Shown: piece after piece, positions 35,625 through 44,446 of the stretch
Layout of the letters: every line of letters starts with the position of its first letter
How positions within the stretch are numbered: the stretch's first letter is position 1
Assembly: GCA_964352475.1 (NCBI GenBank)
Contig: CAYGSL010000001.1
Span: 62,001 to 126,000, forward strand
Direction: 5' to 3'
DNA: 64,000 nt
Source of the DNA: JAUIET01 sp964352475
Lineage (GTDB): Bacteria; Pseudomonadota; Gammaproteobacteria; Pseudomonadales; JAUIET01
Position numbers and translations under genes: made by a program
The notes under the pieces: generated by a model
What the model saw: only the letters and a program-made list of their open reading frames with translations
Databases searched by the model: none
What the model was told of the DNA's origin: nothing

Positions 35625-37247
35625 ATGAACTGCCCTAAGCTACTCGTTCACTCACTTTATGCGGACAGTGAACTCGACTACGAGCAAGCCACTGTATTCG
35701 AAACCCATTTGTCGCAGTGTGAATCTTGCAAAGCAAGACATCACGCAATAAACATGGAAAATGAGGCTCTCAGAACCGCACTGCATACTGATGCAGAGCT
35801 TCAGGCCGTGCCACAGCTTCTTACCGGCCCGTCAGTTCTAACATTGTTGCTTGCCATAGCATTGCTTATCACAGCTGCCGCCTTGATTGACACAGCCTGG
35901 CAAAAGCTTGGCCTGGTCGCCGCTTTACCGGCCTGGTTAAACTGGCTTGCACCTACTGTCACAGATGCAGCATTCTCTGTATTGAACTCTTTAACTGATT
36001 TTCTCAGAAGCGTATTAAGCACTGGCGGCCCATCATTTCAATCAGTGCTTTGGTGGCTGCTGCCTGCGGGGTTATTGTTTGCATTGGCCAATCGGGAACC
36101 ATCCAAATACACATCGAGCGCAGGCTTATTACTTTGCCTGGGCCTGTCGATTACTTATGCACCGGAAAGTTCAGCCTTGGATATTCGCCATGGCGAAGAC
36201 AAAATCACGATAGCAGCCGATGAAGTGATTGATGACACTCTTATCGTTGCCGCCGAGCAGGTGGTGATTGATGGTGACATTACAGGTGACCTGATCGCTG
36301 TTGGTGAGAAAGTAACTATTCGTTCAAAGATTGGCGGCAATGTTATCGCCTTCGCTGAGGAGTTGGAGTTTGAAACCGCCATTCAAGGCACTGTGTTTGC
36401 GGCAGGTGAAAGTATTACGATTAACGAAACAGGTATCACCGGCAATTTGTTTATCGCAGGCGAGAAGATTCGTAATGATTCGCCTTTCTTGGTGGGCGGC
36501 AATATTCTACTTGCTGCCAAGGATGCAGAGCTAGGTGCAGACATAGGCCGTGAGCTTTGGGGTGCGGCATCCAGCCTCGTGTTCTCAGGAAAAATTGCCG
36601 GTGACTTACGTTACTACGGAGCAGAATTGGAACTGACTGACAAGGCGCACGTGGGTGGTGATCTTCAGGCGATGGTTGCTAATGATTCTTCTCTACAAAT
36701 AGATGATAGTGCCGTAATACTTGGCGAGCGCCGAGTAGAAGCTATCCCTGAAGAAGCTCATTCGCACAGCACTTCGGACTATTACTTTGGCCGCTTGATG
36801 AAACTGTTGGCCGCCTTTTTATTCGGCCTGGTAATGTACTGGCTGTTCCCTTCATTGCGATTTGCATCAGCACTTGGTGGCAGAGAGCTTTTGGGTACTA
36901 GTGCGTGGGGGGCAGTTACCCTGATAACAACGCCGTTGCTTGCGATATTGCTGATGATTACGCTGATCGGTTTACCCATCGGCCTTGCGGGATTGTTGTT
37001 GTGGATCATAGCGATGTACGCCGCACCGATTGTGGCGGGGGCTTATGTAGGCGATGCTATTCTTGCTAACGCTGAGCAACACAGGCCAATATTGGCACTG
37101 TTCCTGGGATTGCTGATTCTGTTTGTATTGGCCAGTATCCCGTTTGTGGGATCGGCCACACGACTGATCGCTTTGATTGTTGGTTTGGGAATTATTGTGC
37201 GCTGGGTGAGGGATGCCTGGTATGCTCGTGATTACGCAGAAGCGTAA
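35625..37247 (+). CDS. Zinc-finger anti-sigma factor fused to a bactofilin-like membrane protein
   Basis: 540 residues in three parts. The N-terminal zinc-finger anti-sigma domain has H28-x3-C32-x2-C35 (THLSQCESC). Two or three hydrophobic segments follow (about 66-180). A long beta-rich repeat region (about 190-370; EVIDDTLIVAAEQVVIDGDI, GDLIAVGEKVTI, GNVIAFAEELEF, GNLFIAGEKI) resembles polymer-forming bactofilin-type beta-helices. The C-terminus has four hydrophobic segments (about 390-530). It should hold the upstream sigma factor at the membrane and sense a surface or envelope signal through the beta-helix. The fusion is unusual. Confidence 0.8.
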   Translation: MNCPKLLVHSLYADSELDYEQATVFETHLSQCESCKARHHAINMENEALRTALHTDAELQAVPQLLTGPSVLTLLLAIALLITAAALIDTAWQKLGLVAALPAWLNWLAPTVTDAAFSVLNSLTDFLRSVLSTGGPSFQSVLWWLLPAGLLFALANREPSKYTSSAGLLLCLGLSITYAPESSALDIRHGEDKITIAADEVIDDTLIVAAEQVVIDGDITGDLIAVGEKVTIRSKIGGNVIAFAEELEFETAIQGTVFAAGESITINETGITGNLFIAGEKIRNDSPFLVGGNILLAAKDAELGADIGRELWGAASSLVFSGKIAGDLRYYGAELELTDKAHVGGDLQAMVANDSSLQIDDSAVILGERRVEAIPEEAHSHSTSDYYFGRLMKLLAAFLFGLVMYWLFPSLRFASALGGRELLGTSAWGAVTLITTPLLAILLMITLIGLPIGLAGLLLWIIAMYAAPIVAGAYVGDAILANAEQHRPILALFLGLLILFVLASIPFVGSATRLIALIVGLGIIVRWVRDAWYARDYAEA

Positions 37248-37284
37248 CCCAAATTCGACTAACAATATTAACAATTGGCACTGA

Positions 37285-37396
37285 GGTGACGGATCGAGTA
37301 TTCATGAGCGAGACTGTGTGAGAGAGGGACCTCGAACACAAGCCCCCATGGATGGGTTTACGGCGTGTCTCGCTCATGAATACTCGATTCGTCACC
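37285..37396 (-). repeat. Palindromic element C
   Basis: Arms at 37285-37314 and 37367-37396 pair over 29 of 30 positions. Read on the minus strand the core is AGACACGCCGTAAACCCATC then CATGGGGGCTTG, nearly identical to element A. A second inner stem (TGTGTTCGAGGTCC...TCACACA type) is present. It is intergenic, between the convergent anti-sigma and amidohydrolase genes, and faces element D 53 bases away. Confidence 0.85.
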
Positions 37397-37449
37397 GGTC
37401 TATCAGATCTATCGGATTCAATGAAGGTAAATGCCTAGTCGTCCAGACC

Positions 37450-37583
37450 GGCGATGAACCGAGTATTGGCCAGCGAGACACGCCGTGAATACATCCATGT
37501 AGGCTTCCCTAAAGGACCTACAGTTGGTGTGTTCGAGGTCCCTCTCTCACACAGTCTCGCTAACCAATACTCGGTTCATCACC
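37450..37583 (+). repeat. Palindromic element D (divergent core, compensatory stem)
   Basis: Arms at 37450-37479 and 37554-37583 pair over 27 of 30 positions. The core is AGACACGCCGTGAATACATC then CATGTAGGCT. Compared with A-C, CCCATCCATGGG has become TACATCCATGTA: both sides of the small stem changed together. The arms resemble those of element C, and short flanks (37277-37289 and 37579-37591) extend the symmetry, so C plus D form one nested inverted structure of about 315 bases. Confidence 0.85.
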
Positions 37584-37642
37584 TCAGTGCCACTAGTATG
37601 CCAGCGGTTTTGACTTAAATGAGCGAAACAGAAATGACTTCG

Positions 37643-39379
37643 CTACTCCGCGCTAAACACAACCCTGCCATCCATTAGAGTTAGCAACACCTTTGCAGAA
37701 TTAATATCTTCAATGGGAATCTCAAACAAATTCTTATCCAGCACAATCAAATCTGCGCGTTTACCAACTTCGATAGTTCCGGTTTTGTCTTCAAGCGACA
37801 TGAGCCAGGCGCCGTTGCGAGTGTACGCTGCAATCATTTCTGCTAAAGCCACACGCTCTTTTTCATTGTGGGCAGATCCTGAATCTTCAGCCATAGGATC
37901 TTGCCTGCGAACTGCTACTTCTATCGCATCCAAAGGGTTTAATGAGCTAACAGCCCAGTCACTGCCGCCAACCAGAAGCCCACCATGGTCGGCCACGCTT
38001 TTTATGGGATAAAAACTGTCTACCCTGCTTTGCCCTACCATTGGTTTGGCAAGATCATAGTATTGGTCTTTCCACGCCCACAAAGCCTGGAAGTTTGCTG
38101 CTACATTGAGTTCACCAAAGCGCGGAATATCATCTTGATCGATAAGCTGTAAATGCACTATGTGATGACGATTATCATTCTTGCCATTTTCTGCAATCGC
38201 GTGCTCATACGCGTTAAGTGCGGTTCGAATAGAACCGTCGCCAATTGCATGGGTGTGAATTTGTATGCCAATAGCATCCAATTTTTGATACAACTCGTTT
38301 GCCCTGGCCCGCGTATAAAAAGTATCGAAGTTCTTGCCGGTATCGGTGTAGGGCTCAAGCATGTAAGAGGTATGCGTCTCGATAACACCGTCCATAAACA
38401 CTTTTACCGAGTTGGCGCTGAGATATTTTCCCGCGAAAGACGCTCGCTTTTCCAGCAACGGAAATATTTCATCGCCAAACGCTTCTGCGCTAATTCCCTT
38501 GGTAGACAGCGATAACAAAACACGCGAAGTCAATGTGCCGTTTTTATCAGCGTTGACATAAGGCAGCAGCTCACTTTCCTTAATACCAGGTTCTATAAAC
38601 GCCGTGATACCAAAGCGCGCGGCTTGCTCAAGGCCAGCGGCGAGGTTCGCTTGTCTTTGTTCGGTGGTTGCGATGGGCACCACTGAGCTGACCAAACCCA
38701 TGGCCGATTCTCTCAAGGTGCCGGTGGCTTTACCTGACGCGGGATCGCGAACGATAATTCCACCATCAGGATTTTTTGTTTGCTCATCAATACCCGCCAG
38801 TTCAAGTGCCCGTGAACTAACCCAGGAGTTATGTCCAAATGAGTCGACAAATACGGCAGGTCGCCCCTGCAGCACATCATCAAGCATGTGCGTGCGCGGA
38901 CCGTTCGCGTCAAAAGCAGTCAGCGCCCACCGGCTGCCAACCACCCATTCTTCTGGGCCATAGTCGAATTCTGCTAGACACTGTATGAGCAAGGTCCGGA
39001 TCTCGTTCGCGTCAGCGCTGTCTTGTAAATCACAGGTATTCAGTGACGCGCCGCCGTCCAGAATATGCGCATGCGCATCATGAAATCCGGGCATTAACAT
39101 TTTTCCGGTGAGATCTACCACCTCGGTGCGCTCGCCTATGTAAGACTTTACTGCTTCATTGGAGCCAACAAACAATATCTCACCATCGCCTATCGCAACG
39201 GCTTCATGCCAGCTATTGTTTCCGTCGACGGTGTATACGCCACCATTAGTAAACACGCGATCTGCGATGCTGACCGTTTGTGTGGCACAAGCGCTTAACG
39301 CCGCGAAACAAGCAAATGCTACAGTCTTTACCAGTAGGTTTGTGTACACAGTGCTTACTCTGCTAAAGAATGGAAACAC
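37643..39379 (-). CDS. Lipoprotein amidohydrolase (YtcJ/Amidohydro_3 type)
   Basis: 578 residues with a lipoprotein signal (VKTVAFACFAALSAC; lipobox LSAC), so probably anchored in the envelope. The HxH metal motif is in MPGFHDAHAHILDGG, followed by GIQIHTHAIGDGSIRTAL and the C-terminal GTIEVGKRADLIVLDKNLFEIP. Members of this group hydrolyse amide bonds in various small molecules. The start is a GTG at 39379; GTG 39349 would give a shorter leader. Third exported amidohydrolase in this window. Confidence 0.85.
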   Translation of the reverse strand: MFPFFSRVSTVYTNLLVKTVAFACFAALSACATQTVSIADRVFTNGGVYTVDGNNSWHEAVAIGDGEILFVGSNEAVKSYIGERTEVVDLTGKMLMPGFHDAHAHILDGGASLNTCDLQDSADANEIRTLLIQCLAEFDYGPEEWVVGSRWALTAFDANGPRTHMLDDVLQGRPAVFVDSFGHNSWVSSRALELAGIDEQTKNPDGGIIVRDPASGKATGTLRESAMGLVSSVVPIATTEQRQANLAAGLEQAARFGITAFIEPGIKESELLPYVNADKNGTLTSRVLLSLSTKGISAEAFGDEIFPLLEKRASFAGKYLSANSVKVFMDGVIETHTSYMLEPYTDTGKNFDTFYTRARANELYQKLDAIGIQIHTHAIGDGSIRTALNAYEHAIAENGKNDNRHHIVHLQLIDQDDIPRFGELNVAANFQALWAWKDQYYDLAKPMVGQSRVDSFYPIKSVADHGGLLVGGSDWAVSSLNPLDAIEVAVRRQDPMAEDSGSAHNEKERVALAEMIAAYTRNGAWLMSLEDKTGTIEVGKRADLIVLDKNLFEIPIEDINSAKVLLTLMDGRVVFSAE

Positions 39380-39417
39380 AAGCCTATCATGAAAGGTTTA
39401 TTTCAGGCTGCAATCAC

Positions 39418-40320
39418 TTATTCCAGCGGTTGGCGAACTTCTGCCAGTTGTGTGCACAATTGCTGTGCTCCCTGCAGCAACCGAAACGTGTGACGTTGCA
39501 GAAAATCCGGGGGTATAAAGTAGACGTGGTCGCGCTTAACCGCTTGCAGTTGCGGCCATTTGCGCCAGTCATCCAGCCATTCCGGGCGGGCTTCATCCAT
39601 ACCACTGGCCACTATGGCTTGTGGGTCGGCGACTATCACTGATTCCAGGCTGATTTTTGGCGCCAGTACAGGGGCATCGGCAAAGATATTTCTGCCGCCG
39701 CACAAACGAATAACATCATTAATAATGTGCTGGCCGTTAATGGTCTGCAGCGGTTCATTCCATACTTGATAAAACAGGCTTACCGCTGCGCTCTGGCTGT
39801 ATTCAGTGCGCAACAAAGTAAGTTCTTGCACAAAGTCTTTGACGCGTTTTTGAGCTGTAGCCTCAGTGCCGGTCATCTGCCCTATGTGTTGAACAAACCT
39901 TGCTATGTGATCAAGACTGCTTAGTTCATCAACATACACCGTAAAGCCCAGGGCGCTTAACTGCTGTAAGGCCTTGTCGCCGTTCCCCGAGGCCCACATT
40001 AGAATAAGATCCGGTTGCAAGGCGATGATGGTCTCTACGCTGTAAGATTTGTAGCCCCCCACAATAGGAATGGTTTTCGCCTCTTCCGGGAAGTTGCTGT
40101 AACTGACTACGCCCACCAACTTGTCACCGGCGCCTGCGCTATAGACGTTCTCTACAATGTGTGGCGCCAGTGCAATCACTCGTTCGGCGGGGGCTTGCAG
40201 TACTACTTTGCGGCCTAGAAAATCAGTAACCGTAATTGGTTCTGCCATCACGACGCTGGCAGTGGTGACGAACAGAAAAATTACACCACTGGTAAGTAAG
40301 CTGGCAGTTCGACTAATCAT
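39418..40320 (-). CDS. btuF: Cobalamin ABC transporter substrate-binding protein
   Basis: 300-residue periplasmic binding protein. A signal peptide (ending ASVVMA) precedes ITVTDFLGRKVVLQAPAERVIALAPHIVENVYSAGAGDKLVGV, the typical start of the BtuF/FecB group. ATG 40320 overlaps the end of the ATPase gene by 8 bases. It is the last gene of the riboswitch-controlled operon, which makes vitamin B12 the expected ligand and haem or siderophore much less likely. Confidence 0.85.
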   Translation of the reverse strand: MISRTASLLTSGVIFLFVTTASVVMAEPITVTDFLGRKVVLQAPAERVIALAPHIVENVYSAGAGDKLVGVVSYSNFPEEAKTIPIVGGYKSYSVETIIALQPDLILMWASGNGDKALQQLSALGFTVYVDELSSLDHIARFVQHIGQMTGTEATAQKRVKDFVQELTLLRTEYSQSAAVSLFYQVWNEPLQTINGQHIINDVIRLCGGRNIFADAPVLAPKISLESVIVADPQAIVASGMDEARPEWLDDWRKWPQLQAVKRDHVYFIPPDFLQRHTFRLLQGAQQLCTQLAEVRQPLE

Positions 40321-41265
40321 CAATCAATACCACTCTTTTACCGGTATCGGGGTGCGCAACAATACTGGCATCAACATTGAATAGCGTTTTAATTGTATCT
40401 CGCGTGATCACTTCCTGAGGCGTTCCCAAGGCCGCAATTTCTCCATTGTTCATGGCTACAACTTTCGTCGCATAACGGGCGGCGAGCGTGAAGTCGTGCA
40501 ACACCATCACAACTGCAAGGCCTTCAGATGCAAGGCGCTGTAACCCTTTCATTAAACCCTGTGTGTGGGCAACATCGAGTGACGCGCAGGGTTCATCGAG
40601 AATAAGAACGCGTGGAGCACNNNNNNNNNNNNNNNNNNNNNNNNNNNNNNNNNNNNNNNNNNNNNNNNNNNNNNNNNNNNNNNNNNNNNNNNNNNNNNNN
40701 NNNNNNNNNNNNNNNNNNNNTGGGCAACATCGAGTGACGCGCAGGGTTCATCGAGAATAAGAACGCGTGGAGCACTGTCTTGCGCACGCCATATTTGCGC
40801 CAGTACTCTAGCCAGTTGCACACGCTGGCGTTCACCGCCGGATAAGCTGGTGTACAGACGGTTAGCAAGATGGCTCATGTCTACTAACGCCAGAGCTCCT
40901 TCAGCAATAAGCAAATCCTGGGCGGCACCCGATGAATGCGGGATTCGACCCATCAGCACCACATCACGTGCTTCAAACGGAAAGTTCAATTCGCTATTTT
41001 GCGGCAAGTAAGCTAGCTGCTTGGCAAGTTCACGAGGCTTAAAGGTCGCGCGTAATCGCTCCGCAAAATACACCTTACCTGCATGATTATTAATGTCACC
41101 CACCAAGGCGCGCAAAAGACTGCTCTTACCTGCCCCGTTTGCTCCAATAACCGCGAGCATCTCACCTGCTGCAATGCTCAGGTTAACATTTTTAATTAGC
41201 TCTACACCCTGCGAGTTAGCACTCAGTCCCTGCAAGCTAAGAATTGGTTTCTGCTCAGCGCCCAT
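40313..41265 (-). CDS. btuD: Cobalamin ABC transporter ATPase, split by an artefactual gap
   Basis: ABC ATPase with Walker A GANGAGKSS, signature LSGGERQR, Walker B RVLILDEP and the switch His in VMVLHDFT. The scaffold interrupts it with 100 N, but the 55 bases on each side of the gap (40566-40620, 40721-40775) are identical. Removing one copy and the N run deletes 155 bases, joins the halves in frame (CASLDVA-HTQGLMKG) and gives a 265-residue protein of normal length. The ATG overlaps the permease stop by 11 bases. Partner of BtuC and BtuF. Confidence 0.88.
40566..40775. other. Artefactual scaffold gap with duplicated 55-bp contig ends
   Basis: 40566-40620 and 40721-40775 are identical over 55 bases and surround exactly 100 N (40621-40720). 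This is what unmerged contigs overlapping by one assembler k-mer look like. The duplication is not a biological repeat, and the gene here should be read as intact. Confidence 0.93.
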
Positions 41266-42304
41266 GGTGTGGCCTGTTTCTAAGCAATACGATGAAAAAT
41301 GGCGCGCCAATAGCAGCGGTAATCATACCCACTGGCAACTCAGTGGGCGCCAACACCAACCGTGCAACGGTATCGGCAACGGGCAACAAAATAGCACCCG
41401 CCAGGGCAGACGCCCATAACAGATAGCGATGATCAGGACCAATAATCAAGCGCATAATGTGCGGCACAATCAAACCGACAAACGCAATGGTTCCCGCTAA
41501 GGCAACGCTGGTACCCACGGCGGCGGCAACGAGTAATATCAGACCGCGCTTAACTTGTGCTACGTTAATGCCGAGATGTCTGGCCTCTGACTCGCCTAAC
41601 AGCAGTGCGTTTAATGCCTGTGCAAAGCGCGGGAGCAAAACCAGGGTAAACGCACAAACCAGTGCCGCAATCCAGACCCGAGTTGTGGTAGCGCCATCCA
41701 GGCCACCCATCTTCCACAAACTAATACGGCGCAGCATTTCATTACTTGCAATAAATTCCAAAAAATTTGAAAAACTGCCCGCCAATGCGGTAATAGCAAT
41801 GCCGGCCAGCAACATGGTGGTCACTGACGTTCCTTGCGCTGTTGTAGCCAGACGATAAACAAGAATCACGGCTAGACCGCCGCCCAGAAAAGCACCAAAG
41901 GCCACCAGGGACATACCCGCAAACCCTGCCATGTATGAACCGCCAATAACGATGGCGAGGCTGGCACCAAAGACTGCGCCACCGGTAACACCAATCAACG
42001 ACGGATCGGCCAATGGGTTCCTGAACAGTCCTTGCGTCGCAGCACCACTGATCCCCAACAAAGCACCTACCAGCAGCGCCAACAAAGCGCGCGGCAGTCG
42101 TATTTTTGTAACGATGGCTTGAGTCTGCGCTTCGCTGGATGCGCCAAACAAGGCGGCAAGCGTGTCGGATAGTGGTAGTGATACCGCTCCAAGAGCAATC
42201 GCTAGCAATAACACCATTGGAATAAGGAGTGCGAGCACAAACAACGCAGGCCGCGCGGGTACGTAGTTATTGCGTCTGGCAGGCGCTACCTTGGCAATGC
42301 TCAC
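41255..42304 (-). CDS. btuC: Cobalamin ABC transporter permease (FecCD family)
   Basis: 349-residue inner-membrane permease with about 10 hydrophobic segments. Family blocks are LPRALLALLVGALLGISGAATQGLFRNPLADPSLIGVTGGA and the C-terminal FVGLIVPHIMRLIIGPDHRYLLWASALAGA. ATG overlaps the cobQ stop by 4 bases. It forms the membrane channel for BtuF and BtuD. FecCD permeases also carry iron chelates, but the B12 operon context decides for cobalamin. Confidence 0.88.
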   Translation of the reverse strand: MSIAKVAPARRNNYVPARPALFVLALLIPMVLLLAIALGAVSLPLSDTLAALFGASSEAQTQAIVTKIRLPRALLALLVGALLGISGAATQGLFRNPLADPSLIGVTGGAVFGASLAIVIGGSYMAGFAGMSLVAFGAFLGGGLAVILVYRLATTAQGTSVTTMLLAGIAITALAGSFSNFLEFIASNEMLRRISLWKMGGLDGATTTRVWIAALVCAFTLVLLPRFAQALNALLLGESEARHLGINVAQVKRGLILLVAAAVGTSVALAGTIAFVGLIVPHIMRLIIGPDHRYLLWASALAGAILLPVADTVARLVLAPTELPVGMITAAIGAPFFIVLLRNRPHHGR

Positions 42305-43773
42305 TGAAAACCCGCTTGTTGTAGCAAATCATCAAGCCGAAGATGCTGCTCCAAAGTATCGGCCAGGCGATCGATTTGCTGCTCTCGGATGACCTTAATG
42401 TCCGGCGCTTCATCGCTGTCTAATCCGGCCCACGCCAGAATTGCATTGCAAGCCCCTGGCTCGTCAAACAAACCGTGTAAGTAGGTGCCAATCACCTGAC
42501 CATCCTTGGACATCGCTCCTTCGATGCGAATATCCCCAGCATCTAGCTCAGCGAACGGCTGAGTGTGTTCGTCAAAACGAGTTTCACCGCAATGAATCTC
42601 ATAGGCTGATAAGGCCGCGCCGCCAAGAGCTGACAGTCGCCCCTGCACACGTTTAAGCTGTTTGTATTCTCTTAGCTCCGTTCGCATGGCCAGGTAATTC
42701 AAACCCGTCTCCTCTCCCGGCTCACCCTCGATGCCGAGTGGATCATCAATACTGGTACCCAGCATTTGATAGCCACCGCACACGCCCAGCAATTTCCCCC
42801 CATAACGCAGGTGTTTATTAATCGCCTCGTCCCAACCTTGCTCCCGAAGCCAGGCACGATCCTGGCGCACACTTTTGCTGCCGGGTAAAATAATCAAGTC
42901 GGCCGGTGGAACATTCATGCCAGGACCGATGAACTCCAGATTTACGCCCGGATGTAAGCGTAATGGATCAAAGTCGGTGTGATTGCTGATTCTAGGCAGT
43001 ACAGGGACTATTATGCGTATCGTCTCGCTGTGCTCGTTCATTTCCTGTTGGACGTCAATCGCGTCTTCTGCGTCCAGATAGAAGCCTTGCAAATACGGCA
43101 GTACGCCGAACACAGGCTTAGCGGTTTTTTCTTGCAGCCATTCGATACCAGGCATTAACAATTCAAGGTCGCCACGGAATTTATTGATCACAAATCCCAA
43201 CACCCTGTTTTGCTCTGTTGCAGACAGTAGTTGCAGCGTGCCCACCAAATGGGCGAACACTCCGCCCTTGTCAATATCCGCAACGATAATCACCGGACAA
43301 TCAATGGCCTCGGCAAACCCCATATTGGCGATGTCTTTGTCGCGAAGATTAATCTCGGCGGGACTGCCAGCCCCTTCCACCAAAACAAAATCATGAGTAG
43401 CAAGAAGACGCTGAGCTGAGCGCGTAACAACAGGCAATAAAGTGGTTTTAAAATCGTGAAATTCGGCGGCATCCATAGACGACAGCGCCTTACCTTGCAC
43501 AATGATCTGCGCGCCAATGTCGCTGGAAGGCTTAATCAGCACCGGATTCATATCAGTGCAAGGGTCAAGCTTGCAAGCTTGCGCTTGCAAAGCCTGCGCG
43601 CGGCCGATCTCGCCGCCATCTTTAGTTACCGCACTGTTCAGTGCCATGTTTTGTGGCTTGAACGGCGCCACCCGCACACCCCGGCGTTGCAGTGCACGCC
43701 CCAAACCCGTGACAAGAATCGACTTACCGGCATCGGAGGTGGTGCCTTGCACCATAAGCATGTTGGTTAGCAT
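42301..43773 (-). CDS. cobQ: Cobyric acid synthase
   Basis: 490-residue glutamine-dependent amidase that amidates the corrin side chains (b, d, e, g) in late cobalamin synthesis. An N-terminal ATPase-like half begins MVQGTTSDAGKSILVTGLGRAL with KPQNMALNSAVTKDGGEIGRAQALQA. The C-terminal glutamine amidotransferase half has nucleophile Cys in LLGVCGGYQMLG and His in IGTYLHGLFD. ATG 43773 was chosen over a longer frame to 43821. The other ring-synthesis genes are absent here, so it may serve salvage of incomplete corrinoids. Confidence 0.92.
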   Translation of the reverse strand: MLTNMLMVQGTTSDAGKSILVTGLGRALQRRGVRVAPFKPQNMALNSAVTKDGGEIGRAQALQAQACKLDPCTDMNPVLIKPSSDIGAQIIVQGKALSSMDAAEFHDFKTTLLPVVTRSAQRLLATHDFVLVEGAGSPAEINLRDKDIANMGFAEAIDCPVIIVADIDKGGVFAHLVGTLQLLSATEQNRVLGFVINKFRGDLELLMPGIEWLQEKTAKPVFGVLPYLQGFYLDAEDAIDVQQEMNEHSETIRIIVPVLPRISNHTDFDPLRLHPGVNLEFIGPGMNVPPADLIILPGSKSVRQDRAWLREQGWDEAINKHLRYGGKLLGVCGGYQMLGTSIDDPLGIEGEPGEETGLNYLAMRTELREYKQLKRVQGRLSALGGAALSAYEIHCGETRFDEHTQPFAELDAGDIRIEGAMSKDGQVIGTYLHGLFDEPGACNAILAWAGLDSDEAPDIKVIREQQIDRLADTLEQHLRLDDLLQQAGFQ

Positions 43774-43810
43774 TGCGCGCTTACAGCAAGAGCAGGCTTG
43801 ACAGAACCTG

Positions 43811-44419
43811 CTAGTAGTCAACCCCTTTGCGCGCCATTATCCCTGCCTTGAACGCGTGCTTGATGTCCTTGATTTCAGAGACCGTGTCGACCACGTCACG
43901 CAAAGCCGAACCGCCGCCCCTGCCCGTTACAACAACACTTTGCTCAAACGGCCGCGAGCGGATTGCATCAATCACCATGTCTTCATCAAGATATTTATAA
44001 GCAAGCATATAGGTAAGCTCATCAAGAACGACAAGATCCAGAGTGTCGTCTTGCAACATGCGTGATGCTTCCTTCCAGGTTCGCTCGGCTGCTTCAATAT
44101 CTGAAGATCTGTCTTGCGTATTCCAGGTAAAACCCGTGCCCATTTGATAAAAATCCACGTGCGGGCATTTTTCTTTCAAATAAATTTCTTCGCCAGACAG
44201 CTGCACCCCTTTAATAAATTGCACCACACCCACTTTCTGCTCATAACCCAGGGCGCGAAGCACCATACCGAAGGCCGAGCTGGATTTACCCTTGCCATCT
44301 CCGGTGAGGAGTAACGCAACACCTCGCTGTTCTGATGCTTCTTCAATCCGAGCATCCACTTTCTCCTTCTGCTTCTGCATGGATGCTTTGTGTTTCTGGT
44401 TTTTTCTGTCGTCGCTCAT
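43811..44419 (-). CDS. cobO: Cob(I)yrinic acid a,c-diamide adenosyltransferase
   Basis: 202-residue CobA/CobO/BtuR-type enzyme that adds the 5'-deoxyadenosyl group to cob(I)alamin or corrinoid precursors. The P-loop is LLTGDGKGKSSSAFGMVLRALG, with VGVVQFIKG and LDLVVLDELTYMLAYKYLD. A charged N-terminal extension (KNQKHKASMQKQKEKVD) precedes it. It lies between btuB and cobQ in the same operon. Confidence 0.94.
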   Translation of the reverse strand: MSDDRKNQKHKASMQKQKEKVDARIEEASEQRGVALLLTGDGKGKSSSAFGMVLRALGYEQKVGVVQFIKGVQLSGEEIYLKEKCPHVDFYQMGTGFTWNTQDRSSDIEAAERTWKEASRMLQDDTLDLVVLDELTYMLAYKYLDEDMVIDAIRSRPFEQSVVVTGRGGGSALRDVVDTVSEIKDIKHAFKAGIMARKGVDY

Positions 44420-44446
44420 TCGCTGTTCCTGACGTCAACTGCGTAT

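Noticed and set aside
37285..37583. Insertion-sequence remnant
   Set aside because: No transposase fragment, no target duplications identified; the structure is entirely palindromic and shared with the other locus.
40566..40775. Biological 55-bp direct repeat or frameshifted btuD
   Set aside because: The duplication flanks a placeholder gap and its removal restores the frame exactly; an assembly artefact explains all of it.
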